Counted from the first letter of the stretch, positions 1 to 11,368 are shown. The stretch is DNA of 64,000 nt from Isoetes taiwanensis (GCA_021234155.1 JAJEKV010000012.1:3443638-3507637); one strand, 5' to 3'. Numbers and translations: made by a program. The notes: generated from the letters alone by a model not told the origin.

Positions 1-99
1 ATCCACTAGGGTTTTATTCCTGTCTGTGCATTGTGTATTGTGCCTTTGTTCTTGTCAATAAAAAGAGCCTCACGTCCTTCAAAAAAAAAAAAAAAAAAA
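1..99 (+). mobile_element. 3' end of a poly-A retroposon (LINE-like)
   Basis: The window opens inside the 3' untranslated end of a retroposed transcript. An AATAAA signal (57-62) is followed by GAGCCTCACGTCCTTC and an 18-base A tract ending near 99. The same terminal block, AATAAAGGCTCAAGTCCTTC plus A tract, ends the LINE at 62,616-63,243, whose coding part is recognisable, so this is probably a 5'-truncated or cut-off copy of the same LINE family. Only the tail is visible here. Confidence 0.7.
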
Positions 100-560
100 C
101 TCTAGTCACTTTGATAAAGGTGTACCAAAGAAATATTGCCATTAAGACAAAGCAAAAGCAAAAAATCCTTCAAGCGAAAAGCCTCAGGATGATTCTACTA
201 CTTTGTTTTCAATCCTATCTCTCCCCAACTTTGCTCTATAATTGCTCATGTTGCCACATTCACGAACAAGTTATGCAAAAAACCATCACGAAAAATCTCC
301 GACACAAAGTTCCGTTAAAACCAAAGTATCAAACCTGCAAATACACCCCAAATATATGGGTCTATATAACACATGATCCTAAGCAAAATATTGTGCAGAA
401 TAGCAACCCTTACCAACTACACTAGCCAAATGGCGGCATTTGTAAATATTTTCCACATTATCATAATAATCAAGATACAAACCTTGTCGTGGGAAAGTAT
501 CAGAAAAAGAAGGTTTATTAAAAAAAGTGACTATAAAAATACTTGAAATATATTTTGAAT
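100..560. other. No recognisable gene
   Basis: AT-rich sequence after the poly-A tail. An open frame covers most of it but reads straight out of the A tract, has no family resemblance and a low-complexity lysine-rich start. I see nothing else here. Confidence 0.5.
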
Positions 561-561
561 A

Positions 562-726
562 TTTAATTTAATTTTAATTTTAATTTTAATTTTAATTTTA
601 ATTTTAATTTTAATTTTAATTTTAATTTTAATTTTAATTTTAATTTTAATTTTAATTTTAATTTTAATTTTAATTTTAATTTTAATTTTAATTTTAATTT
701 TAATTTTAATTTTAATTTTAATTTTA
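562..726. repeat. (AATTTT)n hexanucleotide microsatellite
   Basis: About 26 uninterrupted units of AATTTT. The array resumes briefly at 827-841 after an inserted retroposon, so the two parts were once continuous. Confidence 0.95.
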
Positions 727-826
727 GGCTATCTGGCTATCTGGCTTTGGACCATAAATAAATGTATTTACATACTATTATCAATAAAAATAAAATATCT
801 TGCTCAAAAAAAAAAAAAAAAAAAAA
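727..826 (+). mobile_element. Short poly-A retroposon inside the hexanucleotide array
   Basis: A unique stretch of about 100 bases begins with two copies of GGCTATCT, carries overlapping AATAAA signals (753-797) and ends in 21 A residues (806-826). TTTTAA units flank it on both sides, so any target-site duplication is hidden in the array. It fits a heavily 5'-truncated LINE or a SINE end; no coding part remains. Confidence 0.65.
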
Positions 827-841
827 TTTTAATTTTAATTT

Positions 842-1056
842 ATGTCTATTGCTCTCTTGGGCCTCGAGAGACCATGGAGCACAAGAACAACAATCTTTAC
901 TGCTTTAGGAAAAAGGAACGGTGTGTATCCACCGCCCTAATATATGGACCTAATGTTATTGGTGGCATATAGAACAACGAGTGCAGATCTGTGACCCGTA
1001 TTCAAAAGTAGAATAAAGTAGAATACGTATAATGTGACCAAACAAGCCCCACCTAC

Positions 1057-1088
<32 letters not shown>
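842..1088 (+). mobile_element. Third poly-A retroposon tail
   Basis: An AATAAAG signal at about 1,012 is followed by an A tract of about 31 bases (1,058-1,088). Upstream sequence to about 842 is non-coding and not recognised. The 5' limit is uncertain. Confidence 0.5.
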
Positions 1089-1091
<3 letters not shown>

Positions 1092-2789
1092 TAATAGATA
1101 GATCATAGACATACGATCTATATAATAATTTTATAGAATAGGTTTAGTAACTTATTAACTACTGAGATATGATTAGGTAATATCTCTAATATTTTTATAT
1201 TATTATATATTATACTGTTATAGGGTGTGTTGTGAACCATGCTCTAGATCCGATGACCTAGATTTGACTTACAATTAAGACGGTCCAAACAGCTCTTGAT
1301 TTTCTTCTCGCTCGATTTGAGCTGCTCCACGTTTTAGGGCAGCTTATGGCGAAAGAAAAGAGGATGCATTGGCCGCTGGGGCATTTTTGTACAGATCCGG
1401 CAAGACTCCGTCTGCGTTAACAATAGTGGTAAATTTATTGTGGGCTTGGGCCTGCTTCTTACCTGGACTCCTGGAGGCTTGCACTGCATATACTATAGTT
1501 GAAGTTTGAACCCTGTAAGAGTCCCAAAACTTGAATATAGCCTACAAGATCTCTGAGTTTCTACCTTTGAATATGACTCCCAGTGCAGCAACGATGGTAA
1601 CGGCGACATCCATGCTCAACAGAGGTTTTCCTTCAAGCCTGGTGAAGGTATTGGCCTTTCTTTACTCTCCAATACTTTATATCTCTCTGTAGGGAGTGCC
1701 ACTGTTATGTTTTATTCCTGAGAGTCTCGTTTGCTCAAGTAACGACCCTAAGATGCCAATCTTCATGTAGCCAAGGCAGTCTTTTGAGCATCCATTGATT
1801 ATCTGCTCTGCATGCAGGAACCAAAGCTTCTTAATAGCAATCATACGGTGCGTACTGGCAAATCAGTATGTGCTCCATATCTTGCACGTTTTGCTTCTTA
1901 AAAACTTGTTTGTTAGGGTTTCTTTTCTTTTGCCCCTCTGGTAGAACCTCTATTTAAATTGGTTTTTTTGCTGTGTTTAAATTGTTTATTCTGTCATACC
2001 TGTACATTTTGCCCTTATGGCTGCTGAGCAGCATCATTTATCTGCTCAGCAAGAAGGGATCTTTGCATTGATCCTAAGAATACAACATGTTGCTAAGGGC
2101 ATGAAACAGGAATAGATCAAGAATTGTAAAGGTTTTGATCTATTGGAGGTAAATCTGTGACCACAATTTCAGATTTAATTTGGAGGTCGATTTCATTTGG
2201 GCACTGAGTGGGACTTCAATAATAAAAAGGTCATTTTCTACTCTCTTCTTCTATCTATCTTGCATTTCTCTCTTTGCATGTATCCTCTTTCACGCATTTC
2301 TCTCTTTGCATGTATTTCTTGCATGAAGAGTAGCAAATTGAGTTGACTGGCACCTAATTTTCTGTGTTTCTATATTAAACTTACTAATTTACTATGAAAA
2401 CACAAGAGACAAGTATGCACCACAATACAAGACACGTATATTGAATGATATGTGTTTACACTATATAGTATCATAAAGATAAAAGGTAAAGGTGAAAGGT
2501 AAAGGTACTCGTGTTGCCTTTTTATAAAGGCACACTGCCTTCCTAATAAAAGCAGCTCCGCTAACACCCCACCTGCGACTTTAGTCTTTCACCAAATAAG
2601 ATATAGAAAATGCCGTGCCTGTATAAGAAAAAAGACCAAATATTGCAACCCATAGATAATCCCCACCTGCAAATTTGGTCTCGCACTTCGATGAAAAAAA
2701 CTTTTAGTGGTCACAAAGGAAAAAATCCGAGTGCTACAAACTTATAATATCTATCCTTATTCTCAAGGATGCCAAGAATAATGCAATAG
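1089..2789. other. No confidently recognised gene
   Basis: Mostly AT-rich sequence. A possible two-exon fragment (1,573-1,642 and about 1,818-1,901) resembles a plastid-targeted N terminus and is treated under findings. A small direct repeat of TTTCTCTCTTTGCATGTAT lies at 2,263-2,322. The - strand frame at 2,370-2,567 shows no family resemblance. Confidence 0.4.
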
Positions 2790-3095
2790 TACTTTGATAG
2801 TGTTCTAATAATATCTCTTTGATTATGACACATAACTATACTTGGTCCATCTTGAACTTGTCTTAAGCACTCTAGCAAATGTCATAACCAAACAAGTTCT
2901 CGCCTCGCCAAAGATGCAACAACATATTCTGCTTCAGCAGTGGAAAGTGAAACACATCGTTGCTTCCTACTCATCCAAGACACCAAAGATTTTCAAAGGA
3001 AAAACATCAACTACTCGTTCATCTATATATGTCTGGACAACCATTCCAATGCGCATTTGTGTACCCAAGCAATCTGAAAGTATTCGTATGACGTT
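2790..3095 (-). pseudogene. Copia-type retrotransposon RNase H relic
   Basis: The - strand reads GYTNAHWNGCPDIYR, then after two stops SRKQRCVSLSTAEAEYVVAS. The second block (about 2,915-2,965) is the hallmark of the Ty1/Copia RNase H region, where SxSTAEAEYxA is nearly invariant; the first matches the preceding G-Y-x-D-A-D-W-A-G-C motif with its key aspartates changed to asparagine and histidine. In-frame stops and a degenerate end show a dead copy. The rest of the element is not recognisable nearby. Confidence 0.85.
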
Positions 3096-3149
3096 CACCT
3101 GAAATATATGCTATAAATATGTATATTTCTGGGCCACGTCACTGTACAA

Positions 3150-4739
3150 GTCTACTTTAGTAGCTTTGTACACCATAGTAGGTTGAAAAGGGAGCATGGC
3201 TAAGTTATTCATATAACTTATGAATAACTTAGCCAACCTTAGGCATAGGGCCATTTCCACATGGCCTCATCCCCCGCTAAAACCCGCCACATAGAAGCAC
3301 CCCATTGGAGCCACATGGCGAGGACATGGAACGCTAACCTATAAATAACCAAACCTAACCCTAGCCTAACCCTAGACCATTTTTCCGCCTCCAACTATCT
3401 TGGAACCTTAGCTCACCGAAACTCCGCTTTGAGAACCGCTTGTCGTGGCGTAGCATAGCACAACAGCCCCGCAGTGCACACGCGTCGATAGGAGTGGGAG
3501 CTACTTCGAACCCCTTGAAGGTCCTAGAGACACCGGGGTGAGGGAGGAGTTCCTCAAGCAATGTATTTGGGTTAGAGTCCTTGTAGATCATCCGGAAGTT
3601 AAGATTCCGGATGAATTAGCATTTCGTATTTCTAGTAGAGCCATTCTAGAACCCTTAATCTAGATCTTGAACCCTAATCAATGAACCCTAACCGTAAGTT
3701 AGATGTTTGTGATTACGATTAGATGTTACCTTCATTATTATGTTGATGTGCGATGATGGTTGATTTTATGTTTGCACCTCTTGTGCATTGGCAAGGGCGG
3801 TAGGGACCTAGCGGCCATTATCTAGATGATGCTCCTAGTTTAGACCCTTTAGTTCCTATTATATGCAGCACTGCATAGGAACCCACCCGCCATCGGGGCT
3901 ATGGAGTGACTTAGCATCATACAACAAGGCTAGTGGCAAAGCCCGGAGGGAGGTCCCCTTGAAAGGACTCACCGGGACCCATAGTGGGCTAGGCGCATAG
4001 TCGGTCACTTCGTGTGGGCTGGGTATGGGCTCGACACTTTCTGGGTCAATGGTGTCGCCCTGACCCTCAGGAGTTGCAGGTGTTAGTCTGGCTCTTATTT
4101 TGGGGAGTTTAGTCTGCATAAATTGTGTGTCGCCACGATCCTCTAGCGCCTTTGGAGCCACTAGACCTGGGAAGGGGAGATGCAACCCTTCCTACCTCAA
4201 TGGACTGGGGAGATGCAACCCCGAGTAGTCTCGATGGGTGATATCATGAGACCACATATCCCGCAAGTTATAATCACGCCAGAGCCCGATCCTATCCCAT
4301 CCGCAAAGTATGCAATGTGAGGGGCGGATGGAGTGGTCAACCTTAGCCATTGTCTATAGCCAGTCCGCCATTGCCATATCTCGATCCGCTCTATCTTGAG
4401 GCCCAAATTGTCGGTCTACTTACCTTCGAGTCTGAGGCACGGTAGAAACTCATATGTTTTACGGCATGTTGATATATTTGATGTACCTTTAGTAGTATGG
4501 ATGTGCCACCCTTCGAGGTAGTTGATTATATTATTTAGTGTTAGTGCTGACGTTATGTTATGCTTCCGCTATTATAGGAGCCCATAGGGGAAGGGCCTCA
4601 CGGCACATTCGTGTCCCCATCCCTCACTGGGAATATATTGGGTGCGGGATAGATGGAGGGCCCATGCGGCCAGAGGGCCGGATGGGGGACTTCCCACGAG
4701 ATGTACGGCCCTGCGTTGTATATTTAGTGGGGAGCGTCA
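3150..4739 (+). repeat. LTR of a + strand Gypsy-type retrotransposon (element 1)
   Basis: The right edge is set by a primer-binding site at 4,743; the LTR ends in CA at about 4,738-4,739. A TATA-like box (CTATAAATA) lies at about 3,340. The block GTGGGCTAGGC...GGTCAC and the phrase ACTGGGGAGATGCAACCC (about 4,204) recur in the LTRs of the - strand element at 9,781-11,368 and 26,763-27,806, so these are related families in opposite orientations. The left edge is an estimate because no partner LTR lies in the window. Confidence 0.65.
3338..3347 (+). promoter_or_regulatory. TATA-like box in the LTR of element 1
   Basis: CCTATAAATAACC sits about 250 bases into the LTR, the same relative place as the TATA box of the related LTR at 9,781-11,368. 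Inferred retrotransposon promoter. Confidence 0.45.
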
Positions 4740-4742
4740 TAA

Positions 4743-4754
4743 TGGTATTAGAGC
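4743..4754 (+). promoter_or_regulatory. Primer-binding site (initiator Met tRNA)
   Basis: TGGTATTAGAGC differs by one base from TGGTATCAGAGC, the usual plant retrotransposon site complementary to the 3' end of initiator methionine tRNA. The next 60 bases (CTTGGTTGACCAAG... CTGACCAT) parallel those after the site of the - strand element at 26,751-26,762, which independently supports the call. Confidence 0.8.
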
Positions 4755-7075
4755 AATGTTCTTGGTTGACCAAGACCTAGCACTGACCATATCCCTAAAT
4801 AGTTAGATTAACTGGCCTAGTTAAGGAATGGAATGAGAATTCTAGCCTTGAAACGCGAAATGTGGAAAAAAAAATTCCTCCATTAGCAGGGTCATAATTA
4901 GTTTAAGTTATAGTCTAAAATGGTAGAAATAATATAGTCAAAGGACACCTTCTAGTAATTTGCAATGTCCTCATCTATCTGCAACCTGGACTTCTTTCTA
5001 CTTGTGGGTTTTCCACAAACTCCAGGTTGATTACATGCAGCTGATCTAGGACTTGAAGAATCTGTCTAGTTTCCTGTTGGTGTCCTATTGATTGGAATTT
5101 CTGGCATCACTAGACTGCTCGGATTTCCCGTGTTTACATTATTATTTGAATTGGGTGGATCTTCAAAGTGGTCTTCAAATGTTGCATCTGTTCCAACAGT
5201 TTCAAAGAAAGTGTCATTCGTGAAAGATTATGAGAAATTTGTATGCAAGTCTGCAGCCTCGAAAGCTTCATTCCCAAATTCGCCATCATCACCACCCCCT
5301 GGAATTAGATTATCAGAGGTAACACCATACTTCACCTCTTCCATTCTCTCATACCACTGCCAAGTTGATGGTTCAGAACCCGTGTGGCTACAAGCCTGCA
5401 GACTCGTTAGGTTGGATGCAGACTCATACCTGCCAATGCAGGCTGAGGATAATTCTAGTAGCAGCGATGAAGGAGAAGAGAAGCAAGAACCGCACCTTTC
5501 AAGCGAAAATTGAATGAGAAATCGCTCAAAAGAAAACTTGTAAGAAAATGGCGCGAAATGACCAAGATTTAGCCCAAAAGAAATAGAGAAATTTAAAGAA
5601 ATAGTTAAGGTGATTAGAGAAAGTATATCAATATATAATACATCGACTCTTAGAGAAGTAGCCCCTAAAATCTTTGGAAGCACCTCTACTCTTTTGAAGT
5701 TCCCAAATTGTAGCCTGAACCTCTCCTTTGCCCTTGTAAAGCGAATTATAAGCTAATCTCTGAAACTGTCATAGAGTGTCCACCGAACGAACAGTCTGCG
5801 AGATCGACCCGAAAGCGCCCCGGATAGACACAATCGACCATCAATGGAGGCAAGAGCCCTCAAAGAAGCCACCCTCATAGAAAACAAGTTGTAGGGAGGA
5901 TCAAACAGATAGCCAGGAAGGTTGGAAGCCTCAGCTTGCACCCAAATGTTGAAGCACTCGCGGCGGGCGGCAGCAAATAAATTCTTGAGGCCATGCGGCC
6001 TAGGCCAGACGATGAACCTAGCCACTCAAGCCCTTCAGACAAATATCACTCTTGGAGGAGCAGTGACCTAGCACTTCAGATGAATAATCGCGAGGCTCAG
6101 GAGAAATTGAGATCGTAGTGTCCACTTCTGAAGTTTAGGAGCAAGCAGTAGGAGCAACCTCGGCAACAGGTGCAACCCAGAGCACATGAGAAGCAAGCAG
6201 TAGGAGCAACCTCGGCAATAGTAACAACCCTAGCAGCAGGAAGAACAACAAGAGTAGCCAGCAATGTGAAAGGAAAGGGCAAGGAGAAAGTGGTCGCAAG
6301 GGAGGAAGAGACATAGGCAAGAAAGAAGTCAACAAAGAGGCATGAAGATAGGCAGGGGGGAGCGTGGTTACCACAACCGGATGAACTAGAGGAGGACGAG
6401 TCCGAGGAGAAGAACCGTAGCAACAAAAGGGGAAGCAAGAGGCTAAAGAAGAAAAGGAGGTGAAAGCCGAAGAATAGACGGAGCCTACACTCGGTCACCA
6501 TATCCGTGCAGCCCAAGTTACCCAAGAAGAGGGCCAAGGACCACAAGATGAGCGAGAAGCCATTTAAGCTGAAGCAGGACATCGAGTGCGAGAAAGCATA
6601 CAAGATTTATCTCCGTTGATGTATTCTACATAATTATTAGTACTGCAGGCAGCGAAGGCAGTCAAAGGCGCCGACCAGGGTCGAAAAGTAAGCCTCCACC
6701 ACTTCGACTCAATTCTCTGAAGAAGGTCTGCCATGGGCCAAATTTCAGCACAATAGAGCTTCTCGGGAGATCTGGCACTGCCAACAGTGCGCCAATCTGA
6801 TGATTCAGAAAGCCTCTTTCAAGTGCCTACGTATTCAAGATGGACTATCAAGTCACACCAACAATAATGCGGTCTAGGAAGCGGCCGAAGTGGAGCGAAC
6901 TCAAGGACATGAACTTGGCACGAAGGATTAGAAAAGATAAAATTTAAGAATCTTTGCATAAAATTTTGAGCTTGTATGTGTGTATGTTCCTAGAATTAAT
7001 GATAGAAGAGAGAGAGAGGAAGGGAAAAAAAGTCAAAGCCAACTCGGTCATCACAAGTAAACGCCTCTCCATCGC
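4755..7075 (+). mobile_element. Decayed interior of Gypsy-type element 1
   Basis: Sequence following the primer site. No retroviral-type gag, protease, reverse transcriptase or integrase motif is readable. Open frames are present on both strands (for example 5,088-5,513 on + and 5,753-6,025 on -), but none resembles a known family. A purine-rich, Lys/Glu/Ser-rich + strand stretch (6,120-6,600) could be the remains of a gag linker. The methyltransferase relic begins beyond 7,700, so the element is truncated. Confidence 0.35.
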
Positions 7076-7089
7076 AAACGCAGACCCCT

Positions 7090-7465
7090 TTGGCGCGGAG
7101 TAACCCGAGTCGCCCTTGTTGTTGTTGGATTGACATGAGAAACGTTGCTAGATAGCTTAGAATCGTGCAAATTTTGCTAGCACTTTAAATTTGTCAAAAA
7201 TGTTATGCAATAGTCAAGATTGACCCACTCGGGTCTCAGACCTCTTCTGCGCGGAGTAACCCGAGTCGCCCTTGTTTGCGCTTTTACTTGTCAGATTGAC
7301 ATGAAATAGCCTAGAACAAAGCGAATCATGCATTGTATTTTATATTTTTCAAAAAGGTCGAGAATTAGCAAAAGTCAACCCACTCTGGTCACTCCATATA
7401 GGAGGCCTCTGCGTTGAGCACGCAGACACAATTTGCGTAGAGTAGTCCGAATCACATGATCTTGA
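7090..7465. repeat. Tandem repeat, about 3 units of 155-185 bp
   Basis: The phrase GCGGAGTAACCCGAGTCGCC occurs at about 7,097 and 7,250 and, decayed, at about 7,436 (GCGTAGAGTAGTCCGAATCAC). Each is followed by a similar TTGACATGA stretch and a gtca-acccactcgggt block. Units are diverged. Confidence 0.75.
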
Positions 7466-7713
7466 ACAAAAATTTTGTAAAATTGCCTAGAAAAAGTTCT
7501 CCATGCTCATTTTAGTTCTCTGCCATGCATCCTAGTGTTTTATAGCACTCCATTCTAGCTTTCCAATCCATTTGAACCTCATCTTAAAAAAATTCCCACA
7601 ATAAACATGATTGCAAATTAAACGGGAGTGTTGCATCACTCCCATTTCAAAGATTCCCTTAAGAAAAACACCATGCTTTAAAAATTGATCCTTTTCAAAA
7701 GAAGTTGGGGATT

Positions 7714-9780
7714 TCACGAGGAACAAAATATTTTATCCTGCATTTTGGGTTCTTTTGAAGTGATGATCTTGTATTTGTAAAGAAAAGAACTTGAAAATGG
7801 AAAAATTTCAGACATTAGTACACCAGGAATTTCAATAGGAATTCGAAGACATCCAAATAAGGTAGAAAAAGTAATAATTTTATTAGTAATTTTTTTTAGT
7901 ACATCAAATTTGGCAGTAGTTTTGTAGCCAATAATAAATAATCTAGAAAAAGATAACTCAGATTCCAAATCAAAGTCCTCAGTATTTTTTTTGCTTGTCC
8001 CATGTTGGTCTTTCTCTGCAGTTTGCTCCTTTGTCAATGTTTCATCTTGTTTGGTGTCTACAGTTTGTTCAGGAATAGTAGCTAGAGCTACTTCTTTAAG
8101 CTCTGCAAATGTAGCTTCATCTTCCAGAGAGCTTGTAAATGGAGGCTGTATCTCTGAGGATGTCATCTTGGCAAAATCTGATGATGATTTGACACCTAAC
8201 TCTTGATTTTCATCTGGTAGAGTTGGTAAGGCAGACAATCTCATCTTGATAAAGTTTACAGCCTCTTTGTCAATGTTAACAGCAACACAATTGTGACCCT
8301 TTTTAAGTGCACATGCTATTGTTGTACCAGAGCCAGAGAAAGCATCAAGCACCCAATCTCCTGGACGTGAGAACATATCCAGAAGATGGTTAATGAGCTT
8401 CTGTGACTTCTGGTAATGATTGACAATCCTGCCTTGTGCACTTGGGTCTTGCAGCTTCTGTAATACTGCTGGAAACTCTAAGACATTAGAAAAATTTTGG
8501 CAGGCTGCTGTGTTGAAATGCTCCATAATGCGCTTCCCGTCGAAACTCCAGTAAGCTACATGGAGATATTCTACCTTGCTCAGCAGCCTTGGTCCTCCAC
8601 CATGGTAGTTAATGTTTGTTTTGTACTGCATGAACGTATTCCAGAATAGGAAGTACGTATTCCAGAATAGGAAATGAGAAGAAGATGAGTTACAATTACA
8701 ACGATGATTCTAAACTTGAACGAAAGAAAGAATCAATTGCATTCGAGATTTAAAAATGCACCAGACCATATTTTCATAACCGGCTTGCACAGGAGAACCG
8801 AAGTGGTTCTTGAAAGTAGCTTCCACAAGTCCGACCTGCATGCTAGAGTGAAACACCACAAGACGCCAATGCTTTGCTGTGGTAACCTGCTTAATGCCAT
8901 CGATGGAAGCATTAAATTCTGAATTCTTCAAAGGCTGATCGTCGTAGCGGCTATCCTTCAGCTTAAAGCCATATGGAAGTCTGCTATGACCAAGATGAAA
9001 TCTTGTGGCTTTATCGTTCCAGGCAACTTCGTGCAATCCCCATGAACGATGGAAAAAAAGTTGTTTTGGTCGAACATAGAAAACCTCTCATAGTTGGACG
9101 GCTCCAGAAAACCTCCGGAATACACTTTTGCTTCACGTTCAAGCAAAGAAAGCAAAAATGTATTCCGGAATATACTTTTGCTTCACGTTCAAGCAAAAGT
9201 ATATTCCGGAATACACTTTTGCACACTTTTGTTTTTACTGTCTTTTGCTTGAACGTGAAGCAAAAGTGTATTCCTCTTTTTTCAGGGCGTCGGAGCCCTT
9301 CTTTTTTGTCGGACACCTTTCCCTTGCCCTTCAGCTCTTCCCATTCAAACATATTAAATATTTCATTACGCAGCTCCCAGATTTGCACTCGGAAATGAAA
9401 AGCTGTGAGTATTCAATGGTAGCTAACACACAAAACGTATTCTGGAATACAAAAATAACATACTCGGCCATCTCTAAAGGCAAGCTGAAACCAGTTATCG
9501 TGGCTTATCAGTGACTGTCGTTTGTTCGCCTCATCGTAATTAAGGCAGCACTCTATTGCACACGCCTCCTTAAGCTTCAAGGAGTTGGCTGGTTTCTTTA
9601 GGTCTTCACCATATTTTTCTTTGAATATAACGTACTCCATGTGCATGAACCTTATCTTATCGACAAAGCTCATCTTCAGTTTGTACTCGTTGTCAGCGTT
9701 GTGCGTATTGGCGACAATTTTTGCTTCCTCGTCTGTCAGGCCACAGTAAACTGCACAAAGAACTGAGAGATATCTCGGTG
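7714..9780 (-). pseudogene. DNA N4/N6-methyltransferase gene relic, copy 1
   Basis: Exons read leftward. About 9,780-9,455 carries LTDEEAKIVANTHNADNEYK and an acidic helix-rich stretch. About 9,388-9,280 is a short exon (IFNMFEWEELKG). About 9,100-8,715 has GDCTKL...DFILVIAD and, after a one-base frameshift, LPYGF (8,965-8,979), together equivalent to motif IV (D-P-P-Y) of beta-class amino-methyltransferases. 8,631-7,717 has HGGGPRL, a target-recognition-like stretch and DAFSGSGTT (FSGSGTT at 8,320-8,340), the S-adenosylmethionine-binding motif I. Motif IV before motif I is the beta-class order. The C-terminal tail (residues 150-305 of the last exon) is acidic and unrecognised. A Gypsy LTR abuts the 5' side at 9,781. 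Base specificity (N6-adenine or N4-cytosine) cannot be read from the motifs. The domain assignment is strong; the exon borders are approximate. Confidence 0.8.
9117..9274. repeat. Nested perfect inverted repeats in a methyltransferase intron
   Basis: A perfect 31-base inverted repeat (9,117-9,147 with 9,244-9,274) encloses a second perfect hairpin with 17-base arms and 7-base loop (9,167-9,207). Both are built from GGAATACACTTTTGCTT and TCACGTTCAAGC. Related units lie at 58,613-58,785, and TATTCCAGAATA occurs twice at 8,636-8,672 and once at 9,437-9,449. Confidence 0.95.
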
Positions 9781-11368
9781 TGACGTCCCCTACTTTCTCT
9801 ACGATGCACACATCGTCATTATCGAAGCGAGCATTCCTCCCTCGATGCCAAACCGGCGGGGCCATCCACCTGACACCACTCCCAGTGGAATGAGCCAGCA
9901 AGGGAAGAGTGGATGTGTCATTTGCCTGTCTCCCTTCGGGTCGACCTAGCTGCGGAAGTGCGAATTAACATGAGCATATAACATCAATACATCAATACAA
10001 TCACCTCGAAGGGTGAACACATCATAATCATCACATATACAACAACATCAATATGAGCAATAACAACAAAGGGGAATCCTACCCAGGGCTCAGACTCAAG
10101 GGGGTTCAACTGACGGCTTGGGCCTCCAGAAGTCATTGCAGACAGAATTCATGGCAAATGGATTTGGCTGGCATAAGAACATGGCTGAGGGTAGTCCACT
10201 CCATCCGCCCCTCCCATGCACACTTTGCAGAGTAGGTTGAAAAGTATTGGGACCTGACCGTAGCCTGCCGGGTGCATAGCCAAGGGGGCTACTGCTGGGT
10301 TGCATCTCCCCAGTCCTGATGAGGCAGGAGGAGAGTCACCTCCCCTCTAGAGGCATCCATGCCCATCACAAAGGCTAGAGGGCCACCGCAGAGATTGACT
10401 TGAACCTCATTGAAGGTGACGCATCACCCAAGAGGTGTCGAGCTCATGCCTTGCCCACACTCAGTGACAAGCCATTAAGCCTAGCCCACTTAGACCCCCG
10501 GTAGGCTTTACACACCAGATGGGTCAATCCGTGATGGGACAAGTTCCTCATTGTCAACCGGCCTAGCCCCGCCACCCACAACCAGGCGGGCTCCTGTGCA
10601 CGGGCCGCATGTAATTGGGAACTAGTAGGCTATCTAGGATCATCTCACACAGCTTTTAGGCCTCTATCCCCTTCCCAATACATGGAGGTCACAGAGTAAA
10701 ATACCAACATCATCACAGAACTGAAATGAAGAATAACATCTAATCTATCTATCTAAACATCCAGAGTTAGGTTCCTTTGTTAGAGCTTATGATCTCGGGA
10801 TCTGTAATAACATGCTAAACCAGCTTATTGCCTAGCGAAAAGGCGGCTTTGCACAACAGAATGACTATTTACCTGGCACTTGACCTGCTCTAGATCCTCG
10901 GAATGCATCCATGCCTCTGATCCTGCTGAAGACTACTGCTACTCGAAGATCTGTTGTGCAAAGGCGGCTTTTCAGAGCCTGGCAATGCGAATTAGGGTCT
11001 TGGCTTGGGCGGAATGGCTCAAGGAAACTCTAAATGTGAGAGAAGGAAAGGAGCTCAAGGAAAACCCTAATGTGAAAGAAGACAAAGGGTTTAGGGTCTA
11101 AGGGGAGAGCCCTTATATAGAAACCCTTAGGGTTAGGTTAGACATTGGCCAAATGGGGTTTTGCCATTTGGCAATGGGGTCCATGGGGTTTATAGTTGTG
11201 TATGTTTATTAAACATGCACAACATTCGAGGTTGCCCCCCTAGGTGCAACTCTTGCCCCCTAGGTGCATCCTTTTACGGCTCTCAAGTACATGTCATTCG
11301 TGACATGTACGTGTGACGTGGTAGTATAATATACGTGTTCAGATCGTATATTATGCTGGAATGTCACA
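9781..11368 (-). repeat. 3' LTR of element 2
   Basis: Read on the - strand it starts TGTGACATTCC right after a purine tract and ends ...GACGTCA at 9,781, giving canonical TG...CA ends and about 1.59 kb. Its region 9,805-10,905 matches 26,783-27,806 with only scattered differences, apart from a block at about 10,595-10,695 missing from the right copy and a small insertion near 27,685. Confidence 0.85.
11111..11120 (-). promoter_or_regulatory. TATA box in the 3' LTR of element 2
   Basis: CTATATAAGG on the - strand, about 250 bases from the LTR start and followed by a CT-rich leader; typical position for an LTR promoter. Confidence 0.55.

Noticed and set aside
3352-3376. CCTAACCCTAGCCTAACCCTAG, telomere-like
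   Set aside because: Only two imperfect units, located just after the LTR TATA box; not an interstitial telomere array.
6097-6603. A 168-residue - strand frame rich in Leu, Phe, Ser and Cys
   Set aside because: It mirrors a purine-rich + strand stretch; composition is low complexity and no family fits.
10053-10235. A frame repeated almost unchanged at 27,026-27,208, which might suggest a conserved gene
   Set aside because: Both lie inside the paired LTRs of element 2 and on the strand opposite to its genes; similarity reflects LTR identity.
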